Source of the DNA: an uncultured Flavobacteriales bacterium
Lineage (GTDB): Bacteria > Bacteroidota > Bacteroidia > Flavobacteriales > Flavobacteriaceae
DNA: 64,000 bases
Reading direction: 5' to 3'
NCBI GenBank assembly: GCA_913058295.1
Contig: CAJXRD010000004.1
Coordinates: 1-64,000 of the forward strand
A program made the position numbers and the translations under genes. The notes under the pieces are model-generated. The model did no database searches, was not told the DNA's origin, and was given only the letters and a program-made list of their open reading frames with translations. Below are positions 55,512-64,000 of the stretch, piece by piece (position 1 is the first letter of the stretch; every line of letters begins with the position of its first letter).

Positions 55512-56540
55512 CTATTTTATCAATACACTTTTATATTTAATTAAGTTTTTTAGGCAAATTCCAGTACCTCGAACAACCGCACGTAAAGGATCTTCAGCTA
55601 TATAAACAGGAAGGTCGGTTTTTTGAGATAGTCGCTTGTCAAGACCACGTAACATAGATCCACCACCCGCTAAATAAATTCCAGTATTATAAATATCAGC
55701 AGCTAATTCTGGTGGTGTAGAGGATAATGTTTCCATAACAGAATCTTCGATTCTAATAATGGACTTATCCAAAGCTTTTGCAATTTCACGAAATGAAATT
55801 TTAACTTGTTTTGGTTTTCCAGTTAATAAATCCCGTCCTTGAACATCATAATCGTCTGGTGGTAAATCTAAATCTTCGGTAGCAGCACCTATTTCTATTT
55901 TTATTTTTTCAGCAGTACGCTCTCCAATATATAAATTATGTTGGGTACGCATATAATAGATAATATCGTTGGTAAATACATCTCCAGCAATCTTAACAGA
56001 TTTATCACAAACAATTCCTCCCAATGCAATAACTGCGATTTCGGTGGTACCACCTCCAATATCAACAATCATATTTCCTTTAGGTTGCATAATGTCTACA
56101 CCAATACCAATGGCAGCAGCCATAGGTTCATGTATTAAATATACTTCTTTACCATTTACACGTTCGGCACTTTCTTTTACCGCTCTCATTTCAACTGCAG
56201 TAATTCCACTAGGGATACAAATTACCATTCTTAACGAAGGAGTAATCCATTTCTTTTTAAGCGCAGGAATATCTTTAATGAACATGTTTATCATTCGTTC
56301 ACTAGCATCAAAATCTGCAATTACACCATCTTTTAAAGGTCTAATTGTTTTAATGTTTTCATGGGTTTTTCCTTGCATTAAATTTGCTTCCATTCCAACG
56401 GCTATTATTTCTCCAGTTGTCCTATCTCTAGCAACAATAGACGGTGCATCAACAACGACCTTGTCGTTATGAATTATTAATGTGTTTGCTGTTCCTAAGT
56501 CTATTGCTATCTCTTCAGTTAAGAAGTCAAAAAATCCCAT
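55512..56540 (-). CDS. mreB: Rod-shape-determining protein MreB (actin-like)
   Basis: 342 residues, full length. Actin-type motifs are AIDLGTANTLI (phosphate 1), NMIVDIGGGTTEIAVIAL (phosphate 2), and IYLAGGGSMLRGLDKRL (adenosine). MreB forms membrane-bound filaments that guide wall synthesis. A TACATTTG box (minus strand, 56578-56585) between purH and mreB may start the mre operon. Confidence 0.95.
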   Translation of the reverse strand: MGFFDFLTEEIAIDLGTANTLIIHNDKVVVDAPSIVARDRTTGEIIAVGMEANLMQGKTHENIKTIRPLKDGVIADFDASERMINMFIKDIPALKKKWITPSLRMVICIPSGITAVEMRAVKESAERVNGKEVYLIHEPMAAAIGIGVDIMQPKGNMIVDIGGGTTEIAVIALGGIVCDKSVKIAGDVFTNDIIYYMRTQHNLYIGERTAEKIKIEIGAATEDLDLPPDDYDVQGRDLLTGKPKQVKISFREIAKALDKSIIRIEDSVMETLSSTPPELAADIYNTGIYLAGGGSMLRGLDKRLSQKTDLPVYIAEDPLRAVVRGTGICLKNLIKYKSVLIK

Positions 56541-56577
56541 AAATAATGTGCTGTATTGAAATTAAACCTGCTCCTTA

Positions 56578-56585
56578 CAAATGTA
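56578..56585 (-). promoter_or_regulatory. Candidate -7 promoter box for the mre operon
   Basis: TACATTTG on the minus strand matches TAnnTTTG, 37 bases before the mreB ATG and after the purH stop. No good -33 TTTG is seen upstream, so the call is tentative. Confidence 0.45.
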
Positions 56586-56592
56586 ATAAAAA

Positions 56593-58125
56593 TTAATGCT
56601 TAAAATGACGTGTTCCTGTAAAAACCATTGCCATAGAATGTTCATTACAATAGCTAATACTTAAGCCATCTTTTATGGAGCCTCCCGGTTGTATAACTGC
56701 TGTTATTCCTGCATTGTCAGCAATTTCTACACAATCTGGAAATGGAAAAAATGCGTCACTCGCCATTACTGACCCATTTAAATCAAAATTAAATGCATTC
56801 GCTTTAACTATAGCTTGATTTAATGCATCTACTCTTGAGGTTTGACCAGTTCCACTTGCAAATAATTGTTTCTCTTTTACCAAAACGATGGTATTAGATT
56901 TTGTGTTCTTACAAATTTTTGAAGCAAATATTAAATCATTTAACTCGCTTTCACTTGGTTTATTGTGAGTTGCATTTGTTAAATTTTCTAGATTATCTGT
57001 AAGACTATCTTTGTCCTGAACCAAAACTCCATTTAAACAAGTTCTTACCGTTGTCTTTGGAAATAATGCTTGTTTTTGAATTAACAAAATACGGTTTTTC
57101 TTTCCTTGTAATATTTCTATTGCTTTTTCTGAATACGAGGGTGCAATTACTACTTCACAAAATAATTTATGAATTTCTGTAGCTGTAGATTCGTCTATCT
57201 CTGTATTAGAAATTAAGATTCCTCCAAAAGCTGAAACAGGATCTCCAGCTAAAGCATCTACATAGGCTTGATGTACGCTATCTCTTTGTGCTATTCCGCA
57301 AGCATTGTTATGTTTTAATATTGCAAATGTAGGAGACTCATTAGTAAACTCTGCCATTAAATTAACAGCTGCATCTACATCTAATAGATTGTTATAACTT
57401 AATTCTTTTCCGTGTAGTTTATCGAATACAGCATCAAAATCCCCAAAGAAAAATCCTCTTTGGTGTGGGTTTTCACCATAGCGTAAAACCTTACCATTTG
57501 TTTCACTTATTTTTAAAGATGAAATTTGATGATCTTTATTAAAATAGTTAAAAATTGCCGAATCATAATGTGAAGAAACATTAAATGCTTTGGCTGCAAA
57601 ATGTTTTCTGTTTGCTAATGAAATATTCCCGTCATTTTCTGAAATGATATTTAAAAACTCCTTATAATCTTCCATAGAAGAAACACAGATTGTGTCTAAA
57701 AAGTTTTTTGCTGCAGCTCTGATCAATGATATTCCTCCAATATCAATTTTTTCAATAATATCTTGCTCTTCTGCACCTGAAGAAACTGTTTTTTCAAAGG
57801 GATATAAATCTACAATGACCACATCTAATTGAGGGATATTATAATCTTTCATTTCTGAAACATCACTTTCATTGTTTTGACGATTTAAAATACCTCCAAA
57901 AACTTTTGGATGTAAGGTTTTAACTCTTCCACCTAAAATAGATGGGTAGTCGGTAACTTCTTCTACAGGTATAACCTCTATTCCTAAGTCATTTATAAAT
58001 TTTTGTGTGCCTCCAGTGGAGTAAATTACGACTCCTAATTCGTTAAGCTTTTTTACAATAGGTTCTAAACCATCTTTGTGAAATACAGAGATTAATGCCG
58101 ATGTAATTTTTTTATTTGAGTCCAT
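56593..58125 (-). CDS. purH: Bifunctional AICAR transformylase/IMP cyclohydrolase
   Basis: 510 residues. The MGS-like cyclohydrolase domain (ALISVFHKDGLEPIVKKLNELGVVIYSTGGTQKFI; RVKTLHPKVFGGIL) is followed by the transformylase domain (LRYGENPHQRGFFFG; LKHNNACGIA; DAFFPFPDCVEIADNAGITAVIQPGGSIKD). It carries out the last two steps of purine synthesis. It lies upstream of mreB on the same strand, 52 bases away. A TATTTTTG box (58163-58170, minus) may be its promoter. Confidence 0.94.
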   Translation of the reverse strand: MDSNKKITSALISVFHKDGLEPIVKKLNELGVVIYSTGGTQKFINDLGIEVIPVEEVTDYPSILGGRVKTLHPKVFGGILNRQNNESDVSEMKDYNIPQLDVVIVDLYPFEKTVSSGAEEQDIIEKIDIGGISLIRAAAKNFLDTICVSSMEDYKEFLNIISENDGNISLANRKHFAAKAFNVSSHYDSAIFNYFNKDHQISSLKISETNGKVLRYGENPHQRGFFFGDFDAVFDKLHGKELSYNNLLDVDAAVNLMAEFTNESPTFAILKHNNACGIAQRDSVHQAYVDALAGDPVSAFGGILISNTEIDESTATEIHKLFCEVVIAPSYSEKAIEILQGKKNRILLIQKQALFPKTTVRTCLNGVLVQDKDSLTDNLENLTNATHNKPSESELNDLIFASKICKNTKSNTIVLVKEKQLFASGTGQTSRVDALNQAIVKANAFNFDLNGSVMASDAFFPFPDCVEIADNAGITAVIQPGGSIKDGLSISYCNEHSMAMVFTGTRHFKH

Positions 58126-58306
58126 GGAGAATTATTAGGTTTGGTTTTATTGGTAGATTATGCAAAAATACATAAATACCAACTAAATTTGTAACATAAA
58201 CGAGTAGAAAACGTCCTATCTCAGTGAAACTTTTTTAAAAGAATTTTTGGACTTATATTTTAAGTTTAAATGGATTAAAAAAGAGTAGTTTTATTAAATA
58301 GTTAAG

Positions 58307-59560
58307 ATGATAATTTACCTTCGAGTATTAAAAGAGAGTTTCAATTTTGCGATTAACGCGCTTAAAAATAATAAGCTGCGAACCTTTTTATCGTTGTTGG
58401 GAGTGACCATTGGTATATTTTCTATCATCGCGGTTCTTGCAGCTGTAGATTCCTTAAAAAAAGAAATAGAGGGCAGTATTAGTTCCTTAGATAATAGTAC
58501 CATTATAGTAATGCGTTTTAATTTCGGTCCAACGGATATTCCTAGATGGAAACGCAGACAGTTTCCAGATGTTTCTTATGATGAATACCAATATATTAAA
58601 AGGAATATGCCAGATATGGAAGCGGTTTCCTATGCGCTTAATGTGCCTTCAGCTTCCATTAAATATGAAGAAAACTCGGTTTCAAATGTAGAGATTGGTG
58701 CGGTTTCTTATGAATATTACGATATAGAGGCTTTACAAATTGCAAAGGGAAGGTTTTTTAATGAAGCGGAATCGGCTAGTGGTAAACCAGTAATTATATT
58801 AGGAGATGAAATTGCTGAGAACCTATTTGGGTCTCAGGATCCTTTGGGAAAAAAAGTACGTCTATATGGAAGAAAATTTTCAGTTATTGGAGTACTTGAA
58901 AAGGAAGGCTCTGGACTATTTGGTGATTCTAAAGATACCGCAGTATTTTTTCCAGTAAATATGGCTAGAAAAATTTATGGAGATAATAATAAATCTACTT
59001 TTCCACAGATTATTATAAAGCCTGAAAAAGGAATAGATAACGAAGGATTTATTGCAATATTAAAACAAAAAATTCGAATGTCAAGAGGTTTAAAACCTGG
59101 AGAGATTGACAACTTTTTTGTAAATCAATTACAAGGGTTTACAGATATTATAGATGGAATAACTGGCACCATGAATGGCATTGGTTGGATTATTAGTATT
59201 TTCTCATTGCTTGTTGGAGGTTTCGGAATTGCGAATATTATGTTTGTAAGTGTAAAAGAGCGAACCAATTTGATAGGGATACAAAAGTCTTTAGGTGCAA
59301 AAAATAAGTTTATACTATTTCAGTTTTTGTTTGAAGCAGTGATACTTTCAGTAATAGGAGGTTTAATAGGCTTGGTATTAGTGTTTGTTGTATCGGTATT
59401 AGCCTCGCAATTTACTGGTGATTTTGAATTTGTACTTTCCCTTTGGAATATGTTTATTGGGACAGCAATTTCGGCAATTATTGGACTTATTGCAGGAATC
59501 CTTCCAGCTTTTTCTGCATCAAGATTGGATCCGGTTGAAGCTATAAGAACGGGAATGTAG
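58307..59560 (+). CDS. MacB/FtsX-like ABC transporter permease
   Basis: 417 residues. Helix 1 (RTFLSLLGVTIGIFSIIAVLAAV), a large extracytoplasmic MacB_PCD domain (about 45-280), then three helices with the FtsX core (GIANIMFVSVKERTNLIGIQKSLGAKNKFILFQFLFEAVILSVIGG) and the end ASRLDPVEAIRTGM. Such permeases use ATP hydrolysis in the cytoplasm to move lipoproteins, peptides or drugs across the envelope. The ATPase gene is not adjacent in the window. Confidence 0.88.
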   Translation: MIIYLRVLKESFNFAINALKNNKLRTFLSLLGVTIGIFSIIAVLAAVDSLKKEIEGSISSLDNSTIIVMRFNFGPTDIPRWKRRQFPDVSYDEYQYIKRNMPDMEAVSYALNVPSASIKYEENSVSNVEIGAVSYEYYDIEALQIAKGRFFNEAESASGKPVIILGDEIAENLFGSQDPLGKKVRLYGRKFSVIGVLEKEGSGLFGDSKDTAVFFPVNMARKIYGDNNKSTFPQIIIKPEKGIDNEGFIAILKQKIRMSRGLKPGEIDNFFVNQLQGFTDIIDGITGTMNGIGWIISIFSLLVGGFGIANIMFVSVKERTNLIGIQKSLGAKNKFILFQFLFEAVILSVIGGLIGLVLVFVVSVLASQFTGDFEFVLSLWNMFIGTAISAIIGLIAGILPAFSASRLDPVEAIRTGM

Positions 59561-59562
59561 GT

Positions 59563-60018
59563 TTAAAGAATAGTAGCTACTTGCACATTTAGCCAAACTA
59601 AAAATTCTTCGTCTTTTTTAGTAAATGGATCTGGAGTGTTAGAATCGATATCTATTTGCCCAATATTTTTTCCATCTTTAAATAATGGAATCACAATTTC
59701 AGATTTTACATTTATGTTGCAAGCAATATAATTGTCTTGCGCTTCTACATCTGGCACTACAAAGTTTTCATTTGAAATTGCTACTTGACCACAAATACCT
59801 TTCCCGAATGGAATTATCGTATGCTCTGTAGCTATGCCAGCATATGCCTTTAAGTGCAAAGTTTTCTCTTGAGGATTGGCAAAATAAAATCCAACCCAAT
59901 TATAATAATTAATCGAAGTTTGTAAAAGCTCGCAAATTTGAGTTAATCGATTGTCAATAGTTAAACTATCTGATGCAATGAGACTATTAATTTTTGACTG
60001 TAAATGTGTAAAGTTCAA
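59563..60018 (-). CDS. GAF-domain protein, free-methionine-sulfoxide-reductase-like
   Basis: 151 residues, one GAF domain: YYNWVGFYFANPQEKTLHLKAYAGIATEHTIIPFGKGICGQVAISNENFVVPDVEAQDNYIACNINVKSEIVIPLFKDGKNIGQIDID. C-containing KGICGQ and ACNINVKSEIV match the fRMsr enzymes that reduce free methionine-(R)-sulfoxide. It converges with the MacB-like gene, two bases apart. Confidence 0.82.
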   Translation of the reverse strand: MNFTHLQSKINSLIASDSLTIDNRLTQICELLQTSINYYNWVGFYFANPQEKTLHLKAYAGIATEHTIIPFGKGICGQVAISNENFVVPDVEAQDNYIACNINVKSEIVIPLFKDGKNIGQIDIDSNTPDPFTKKDEEFLVWLNVQVATIL

Positions 60019-60104
60019 AATAAATATAATTTTTTGTAAAAGTATTTTAATGTATTGAAATATGCCAATTACTAATTCTATATTTTTGTTTTAAATCTTA
60101 CTAT

Positions 60105-60656
60105 TTGAAAGCACTATTTAAAAAATATAAAACTGTAATTCGATTTGTCGTTTTATTTCTTGGGACTTACCTTGTTTTAACGATGATGTATTCTTTTTAT
60201 TTATCGGTTTCTAATAGTAGTACTTATCCACCAGACTTTGTAACCAACCTTGTAGCAAAGCAGAGTAGTGCCTTAATAAAAGGGTTTGGATATCAGGCTG
60301 AGGTAATCCCACATGAGACAGAAACATCCATGAAATTGATAGTTAATGAGATCTATCTTGCGGAAGTTGTAGAAGGATGTAATGCAATTAGTATTATTAT
60401 TTTATTTATTGCCTTTATTATTTCATTTGCTGAAAAATTTAAAAAGACATTTCTTTATATTTTAACTGGAATAGTATTGATATATAGTGTAAATGTACTT
60501 CGAATTTCAATTTTAGCCATTGCAATATATGAGCATCCTCAATATTCAGAAACTTTACATGGAGTGGTTTTTCCTGCAATTATCTATGGAATGGTTTTTT
60601 TATTGTGGATGATTTGGGTTAGAATGCTTAGTAAAACAGAAACTGAAAATGAATAG
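60105..60656 (+). CDS. xrtF: Exosortase F (XrtF)
   Basis: 183 residues, several membrane helices. The exosortase triad is visible: C92 (VEGCNAISI), R133 (VNVLRISIL) and H152 (ETLHGVVFP). XrtF is the exosortase of Flavobacteriia, thought to process or anchor a small set of exported proteins; its substrates are poorly known. No ATG is available, so TTG at 60105 is used. It overlaps the next gene by eight bases. Confidence 0.85.
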   Translation: MKALFKKYKTVIRFVVLFLGTYLVLTMMYSFYLSVSNSSTYPPDFVTNLVAKQSSALIKGFGYQAEVIPHETETSMKLIVNEIYLAEVVEGCNAISIIILFIAFIISFAEKFKKTFLYILTGIVLIYSVNVLRISILAIAIYEHPQYSETLHGVVFPAIIYGMVFLLWMIWVRMLSKTETENE

Positions 60657-61083
60657 AATTATAAAAATAATACTTCTGTTGCTTTTAATAATCATTTTAA
60701 TGTTAATCCGGCATTTTGAAGATTCTCTTTTTTACGACCCTTTAATTTCTTTTTTTAAATCAGATTATTCAAGACATTCCATTCCTGCTTTAAATTACTT
60801 CAAATTAATAGCTAATATTACTTTACGGTTTGGGTTAAATACCATCCTTTCATTAACAATACTAGGATTGTTATTTGAAGATAAAGGTATTGTGAAATTG
60901 GCGTCCATTTTATATGCAATATTATTTGTGGTTTTAATAATTGGCTTTACTTTCCTGCTGTTTTATTCAGAAGGCAGTAATTATTTTTCACTGTTTTATG
61001 TGAGACGTTTTTTAATACAACCCTTATTTTTATTAATATTAATTCCAGCTTTTTATTTTCAGAGGAAAAAAGGAGGACGTTAA
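60649..61083 (+). CDS. Exosortase F system-associated membrane protein
   Basis: 144 residues, about four hydrophobic helices, with a conserved-looking FEDSLFYDPLISFFK and YVRRFLIQPLFLLILIPAFYF. Its position directly after xrtF, overlapping it, matches the regular partner of exosortase F. The role is unknown, probably in the same membrane complex. Confidence 0.8.
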   Translation: MNRIIKIILLLLLIIILMLIRHFEDSLFYDPLISFFKSDYSRHSIPALNYFKLIANITLRFGLNTILSLTILGLLFEDKGIVKLASILYAILFVVLIIGFTFLLFYSEGSNYFSLFYVRRFLIQPLFLLILIPAFYFQRKKGGR

Positions 61084-61109
61084 ATTTATTCTAAAAGAGG
61101 AATTATTTA

Positions 61110-61138
61110 TTGTTTCTGCAGCATATTTTGTAATTTTG
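61110..61138 (+). promoter_or_regulatory. Promoter of the HYC_CC_PP gene
   Basis: TTG (61110-61112), 18-base spacer, TAATTTTG (61131-61138): an excellent match to the Bacteroidota consensus. It ends six bases before the ATG at 61145, so the message would have almost no leader. Confidence 0.7.
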
Positions 61139-61144
61139 AAACTT

Positions 61145-61552
61145 ATGCAAAAAGCAATTTCAATTTTACTTTGTATTTTAATGTTAGCAAGTAGCACCAA
61201 TATTACTTATGCCAAACATTTTTGTGGAGATTATGAAATGATTTCTGTTATAACAATAGGAGAAAAGCTTCTTACTTGTGGTATGAAAACCAATTCAGAC
61301 ACTTGTGGAGATGAAACTCTTGAAAGCCATGATTGTTGTAAGAACAAGTATGATAATGTTGAAATAGATGATGATTATTCTTTAACGTATGATAGCGTTG
61401 CCATAAACATACCTTTTGTAAAAAGTTTTGTTTCCGTTTTTGTACTTCAACAATTCTCATTGAATAATGAATCTGTAAATTATTATGCAGATTATGACCC
61501 ACCTCCTATAGATAAAGACATTCCTATTCTTTATCAAGTATTTATCATTTGA
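61145..61552 (+). CDS. HYC_CC_PP-family exported protein
   Basis: 135 residues with a signal peptide ending near NITYA. The family's three signatures are visible: HFC (near KHFCGDYE), the double cysteine in SHDCCKNKY, and a double proline in YDPPPID; a further two cysteines are between. Metal or disulfide binding is likely but unproven. The frame opens at TTG 61136, but the promoter box covers it, so ATG at 61145 is chosen. It precedes a TonB receptor gene that also has a CC motif. Confidence 0.8.
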   Translation: MQKAISILLCILMLASSTNITYAKHFCGDYEMISVITIGEKLLTCGMKTNSDTCGDETLESHDCCKNKYDNVEIDDDYSLTYDSVAINIPFVKSFVSVFVLQQFSLNNESVNYYADYDPPPIDKDIPILYQVFII

Positions 61553-61662
61553 TTCTTTCTTAGTTTTTGAACACTTTTGAAAACAAACCCTTGTTTTCAA
61601 TATTCAACCTATTTGCAACATAGAAATATCTTGAGTATTTCTATAAATTAGAAAAACAAAGA

Positions 61663-63900
61663 ATGAAACACATACTATATTTATTATTATTAATCCCATT
61701 GATATCCTTTTCGCAAAATCAAATTGAAGGTCGGATTTTAGAGGATACTAATGAAAGTAAAGACATTGGATTGGCTGGTGTAAATGTCTTTTGGGCAAGT
61801 GAATCAGTAGGTGCCATCACAGATATGGACGGCACATTTACCATACCTTATAAAAAGGAATATACAAAATTAGTAATTAGTTTTGTAGGGTTTAAAACCG
61901 ATACCTTAACCATTACAGAGCCTAAGGCTATACGCCATAAATTAAAACAAAGTGGACAATTAGACGAAGTATTAATTTCAGCAAGAAAAAAAGCATCTTC
62001 GAGATCTTATATATCTTCTAGTAATATCATTAATGTAAGTAGTGACGAATTATTAAAAGCTGCCTGTTGTAATCTTTCGGAAAGTTTCGAAACTAATCCT
62101 TCGATTGATGTAAACTTTGCAGATGCAATTACCGGTACAAGACAAATTAAAATGTTAGGATTAACGAGTCCGTATATTTTAATTACCACAGAAAATGTCC
62201 CTTCTATTAGAGGCGCATCACAAGCTTATGGCTTAAGTTTTATTCCTGGAACTTGGGTGGAAAGCATTCAGATAACCAAAGGATCTGGATCTGTGGTGAA
62301 TGGATTTGAAAGCATTGCGGGGCAAATTAATGCAGAGTTACAGAAACCTTCAAGAGATGATAAATTGTTTGTGAATGCTTATGCAAATGGAAATGGGCGG
62401 TTTGAATTGAATACGCATCTAAATACAAAAGTTTCGAATAGATGGGATACTGGATTGTATTTACACGGTAATATACGTGATAAAAAATTCGATAAGAATG
62501 GAGATTCGTTTTTGGATATGCCTTTACAAAAACAAATTAATATTATGAATCGTTGGCAATATACCGATACAGAAAATGGATTTGTTAGCTTTTTTAATTT
62601 CAGGTTTTTAAATGATGAAAAACTAACTGGTCAAGTTGATTTTGATCCAGATAAAGATAAATTCACCACCAATTATTGGGGAAGTGAAATTAATACCAGA
62701 CGTTTTGATGCCTCTGCAAAATTGGGATATGTTAATCCAGAAATTCCTTATCAAAGTATAGGACTGCAAGCAGCATACAGCAACCATCAACAAGAGTCTT
62801 ATTTTGGATTGAATATATACGATATTACACATGATAGTTTTTATGCTAATGCTATTTATAATTCGATAATTGGGGATTCTAGAAATAAGTTTAAAACAGG
62901 GCTGAGTGCTACTTACGATGATTATGACGAGCTGGTTAATACAACTAAATATAAAAGAAGTGAAAGGTCTTTAGGAGGGTTTTTTGAATATTCTTACGAT
63001 AATTTAGGAGACTTAAATTTAACTGCAGGATTGCGAATAGACACACATAATTTATTAGGTACTTTTTTAACGCCTAGAATACATGCGAGATATACGCCTT
63101 GGGAAGATTCAGCCTTTAGAGTTTCGGCAGGAAGAGGAAAACGTAGTGCAAATATTTTTACGGAAAATCAAAAAATGTTTGCTACAGGCAGAAACATACA
63201 AATTTTAGATTCTTCAGGGAGTATTTATGGATTAGACCCAGAAATTGCTTGGAATTATGGAATATCATTCTCACAAAAATTTAATGTATTTGGAAAAAAA
63301 TCTGATATTACAATTGATTATTATAGAACAGATTTTGTGAATCAAATTGTGGTGGATTGGGAAAATTCCAGAAGTGTATACTTTTATAATTTAGAAGGGG
63401 AAAGTTATGCAAATAGCTTCCAAGCCGAATTAAATATGAATCTTTTTGAAGGATTTGATCTAAGGACTGCTTATAAGTTCTATGATGTGAAAACAGATTA
63501 TAGCACAGGAAAACTAGACAAGCCCTTAACGCCAAAGCATAGAGTGTTTTTAAACACATCTTATGAAACAAATAGAAAGGAAAATTTCGCGCAATGGAAA
63601 TTTGATACCACATTTAATTGGTTAGGAGAACAACGTTTTTCTTCCACAGAAAATAACCCTGTCGAATATCAGTTGCCAGATATTACACCAACAGTTGCCA
63701 CCATAAATGCTCAGGTTACAAAAGTGTTTTCCAAATCATTTGAAGTATATTTGGGAGGAGAAAATTTAACTAATGAAAAGCAATCGGATCCAATCTTAAA
63801 TAGTGAAAATCCATTTGAGCCAACATTTGATACAACTTTTGTATATGGACCAATTTTTGGAGTAAGTTATTATGCTGGATTGCGATATAAATTAAATTAA
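61663..63900 (+). CDS. TonB-dependent receptor with CarboxypepD_reg-like domain
   Basis: 745 residues. Signal peptide, a CarboxypepD_reg-like domain (GLAGVNVFWASESVGAITDMDGTFTIPY, about 25-95), plug domain (about 115-230) and a 22-strand-type barrel ending in YYAGLRYKLN. The plug has a Cys pair, C135-C136 (LKAACCNLSESF), unusual for TonB receptors and suggestive of a soft-metal substrate. It follows the HYC_CC_PP gene by 110 bases, so a metal-related uptake unit is plausible. Confidence 0.88.
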   Translation: MKHILYLLLLIPLISFSQNQIEGRILEDTNESKDIGLAGVNVFWASESVGAITDMDGTFTIPYKKEYTKLVISFVGFKTDTLTITEPKAIRHKLKQSGQLDEVLISARKKASSRSYISSSNIINVSSDELLKAACCNLSESFETNPSIDVNFADAITGTRQIKMLGLTSPYILITTENVPSIRGASQAYGLSFIPGTWVESIQITKGSGSVVNGFESIAGQINAELQKPSRDDKLFVNAYANGNGRFELNTHLNTKVSNRWDTGLYLHGNIRDKKFDKNGDSFLDMPLQKQINIMNRWQYTDTENGFVSFFNFRFLNDEKLTGQVDFDPDKDKFTTNYWGSEINTRRFDASAKLGYVNPEIPYQSIGLQAAYSNHQQESYFGLNIYDITHDSFYANAIYNSIIGDSRNKFKTGLSATYDDYDELVNTTKYKRSERSLGGFFEYSYDNLGDLNLTAGLRIDTHNLLGTFLTPRIHARYTPWEDSAFRVSAGRGKRSANIFTENQKMFATGRNIQILDSSGSIYGLDPEIAWNYGISFSQKFNVFGKKSDITIDYYRTDFVNQIVVDWENSRSVYFYNLEGESYANSFQAELNMNLFEGFDLRTAYKFYDVKTDYSTGKLDKPLTPKHRVFLNTSYETNRKENFAQWKFDTTFNWLGEQRFSSTENNPVEYQLPDITPTVATINAQVTKVFSKSFEVYLGGENLTNEKQSDPILNSENPFEPTFDTTFVYGPIFGVSYYAGLRYKLN

Positions 63901-63909
63901 CAAGTTGCC

Positions 63910-63954
63910 TCGAGCGCAGTCGAGAGGAATTAATTAGGTCTCGACTGCGCTCGA
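63910..63954. repeat. Palindromic repeat, second copy
   Basis: Arms of 16 bases (63910-63925 with 63939-63954), 13-base loop bordered by GG, identical in arms and layout to the element at 6567-6611. Here it lies nine bases after the TonB receptor stop and before the next gene. Confidence 0.85.
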
Positions 63955-63974
63955 ACTGACAAAAAATAAATAAT

Positions 63975-64000
63975 ATGAAAAAATTAATTTTATTAGCAGT
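63975..64000 (+). CDS. Start of a further gene (partial)
   Basis: Only eight codons are in the window, reading MKKLILLA, the usual start of a lipoprotein or secreted protein in this group. It lies 74 bases after the TonB receptor gene. Function cannot be told. Confidence 0.4.

Noticed and set aside
58184..58191. TAAATTTG box as promoter for the MacB-like gene
   Set aside because: It is 116 bases from the start codon and lacks a -33 element.
1..64000. CRISPR array, prophage or insertion sequence
   Set aside because: No regular spaced repeats, no transposase or phage genes and no terminal repeats were found; the only repeats are short palindromes.

Overview
The window looks like chromosome from a marine-type member of the Flavobacteriaceae (Bacteroidota). 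Supporting signs: strongly AT-rich DNA, dense coding, TAnnTTTG-type promoters with no obvious Shine-Dalgarno sites, TTG/GTG starts, a mevalonate-pathway pair (class II HMG-CoA reductase and a GYDIA-type GHMP kinase), an exosortase F pair, HYC_CC_PP/TonB-receptor genes, and an arsenosugar gene set. I see no phage, transposase, CRISPR or rRNA genes. There is one tRNA (Phe).

Region by region. 1-3839 (minus): FAD oxidoreductase, membrane polyferredoxin and two glycosyltransferases, tightly coupled and running off the left edge. 4096-6026 (plus): a beta-barrel-like protein and a GH113-like lipoprotein. 6023-12035 (minus): an eight-gene cluster resembling arsenosugar biosynthesis loci (AhpD-like protein, ArsS, rhodanese, TIGR04282-type transferase, purine nucleoside phosphorylase, ArsM, DUF547, TIGR04283 glycosyltransferase). 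12176-17045: antiporter, pseudouridine synthase, AraC regulator, M61 peptidase. 17128-26348 (minus): a long run of small stress or detoxification enzymes, two esterase-like proteins lacking the nucleophile, and a TetR regulator with matching palindromic operators. 26496-26568: tRNA-Phe. 26713-34391 (plus): coaX, envelope genes, lptC, a CorC-like protein and a PpiD-like foldase. 34447-36676 (minus): mevalonate genes. 36823-42709 (plus): DPP-IV, two POT peptide transporters and a thioredoxin-like protein. 42717-47529 (minus): ComEC, NlpC/P60, lpxB, a small membrane protein and surE. 47701-51049 (plus): tail-specific protease and a DppC-type permease. 51046-58125 (minus): rodA, mrdA, mreD, mreC, mreB and purH. 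58307-64000 (mostly plus): MacB-like permease, GAF protein (minus), exosortase F pair, HYC_CC_PP protein, TonB receptor and the start of one more gene.

How the genes may work together. In the arsenic cluster, ArsM would methylate arsenite and ArsS would join the dimethylarsenic group to the 5'-deoxyadenosyl part of SAM. The phosphorylase could then remove adenine to give a sugar-1-phosphate. The TIGR04282 protein has a KTRL motif like that of CofC/MobA nucleotidyltransferases and could activate that sugar for the GT2 enzyme. The last three steps are my inference. DPP-IV and the POT carriers form a plausible peptide-scavenging unit. The mre/rod operon builds the rod-shaped wall.

The most unusual sequence-level signals are: a 16-bp-stem palindromic repeat read in frame inside a glycosyltransferase gene, with a second copy 57 kb away; an Asp at the base-recognition position of the phosphorylase; three copies of one TetR-type operator, one of them inside a coding region; and the two nucleophile-less esterase homologues.
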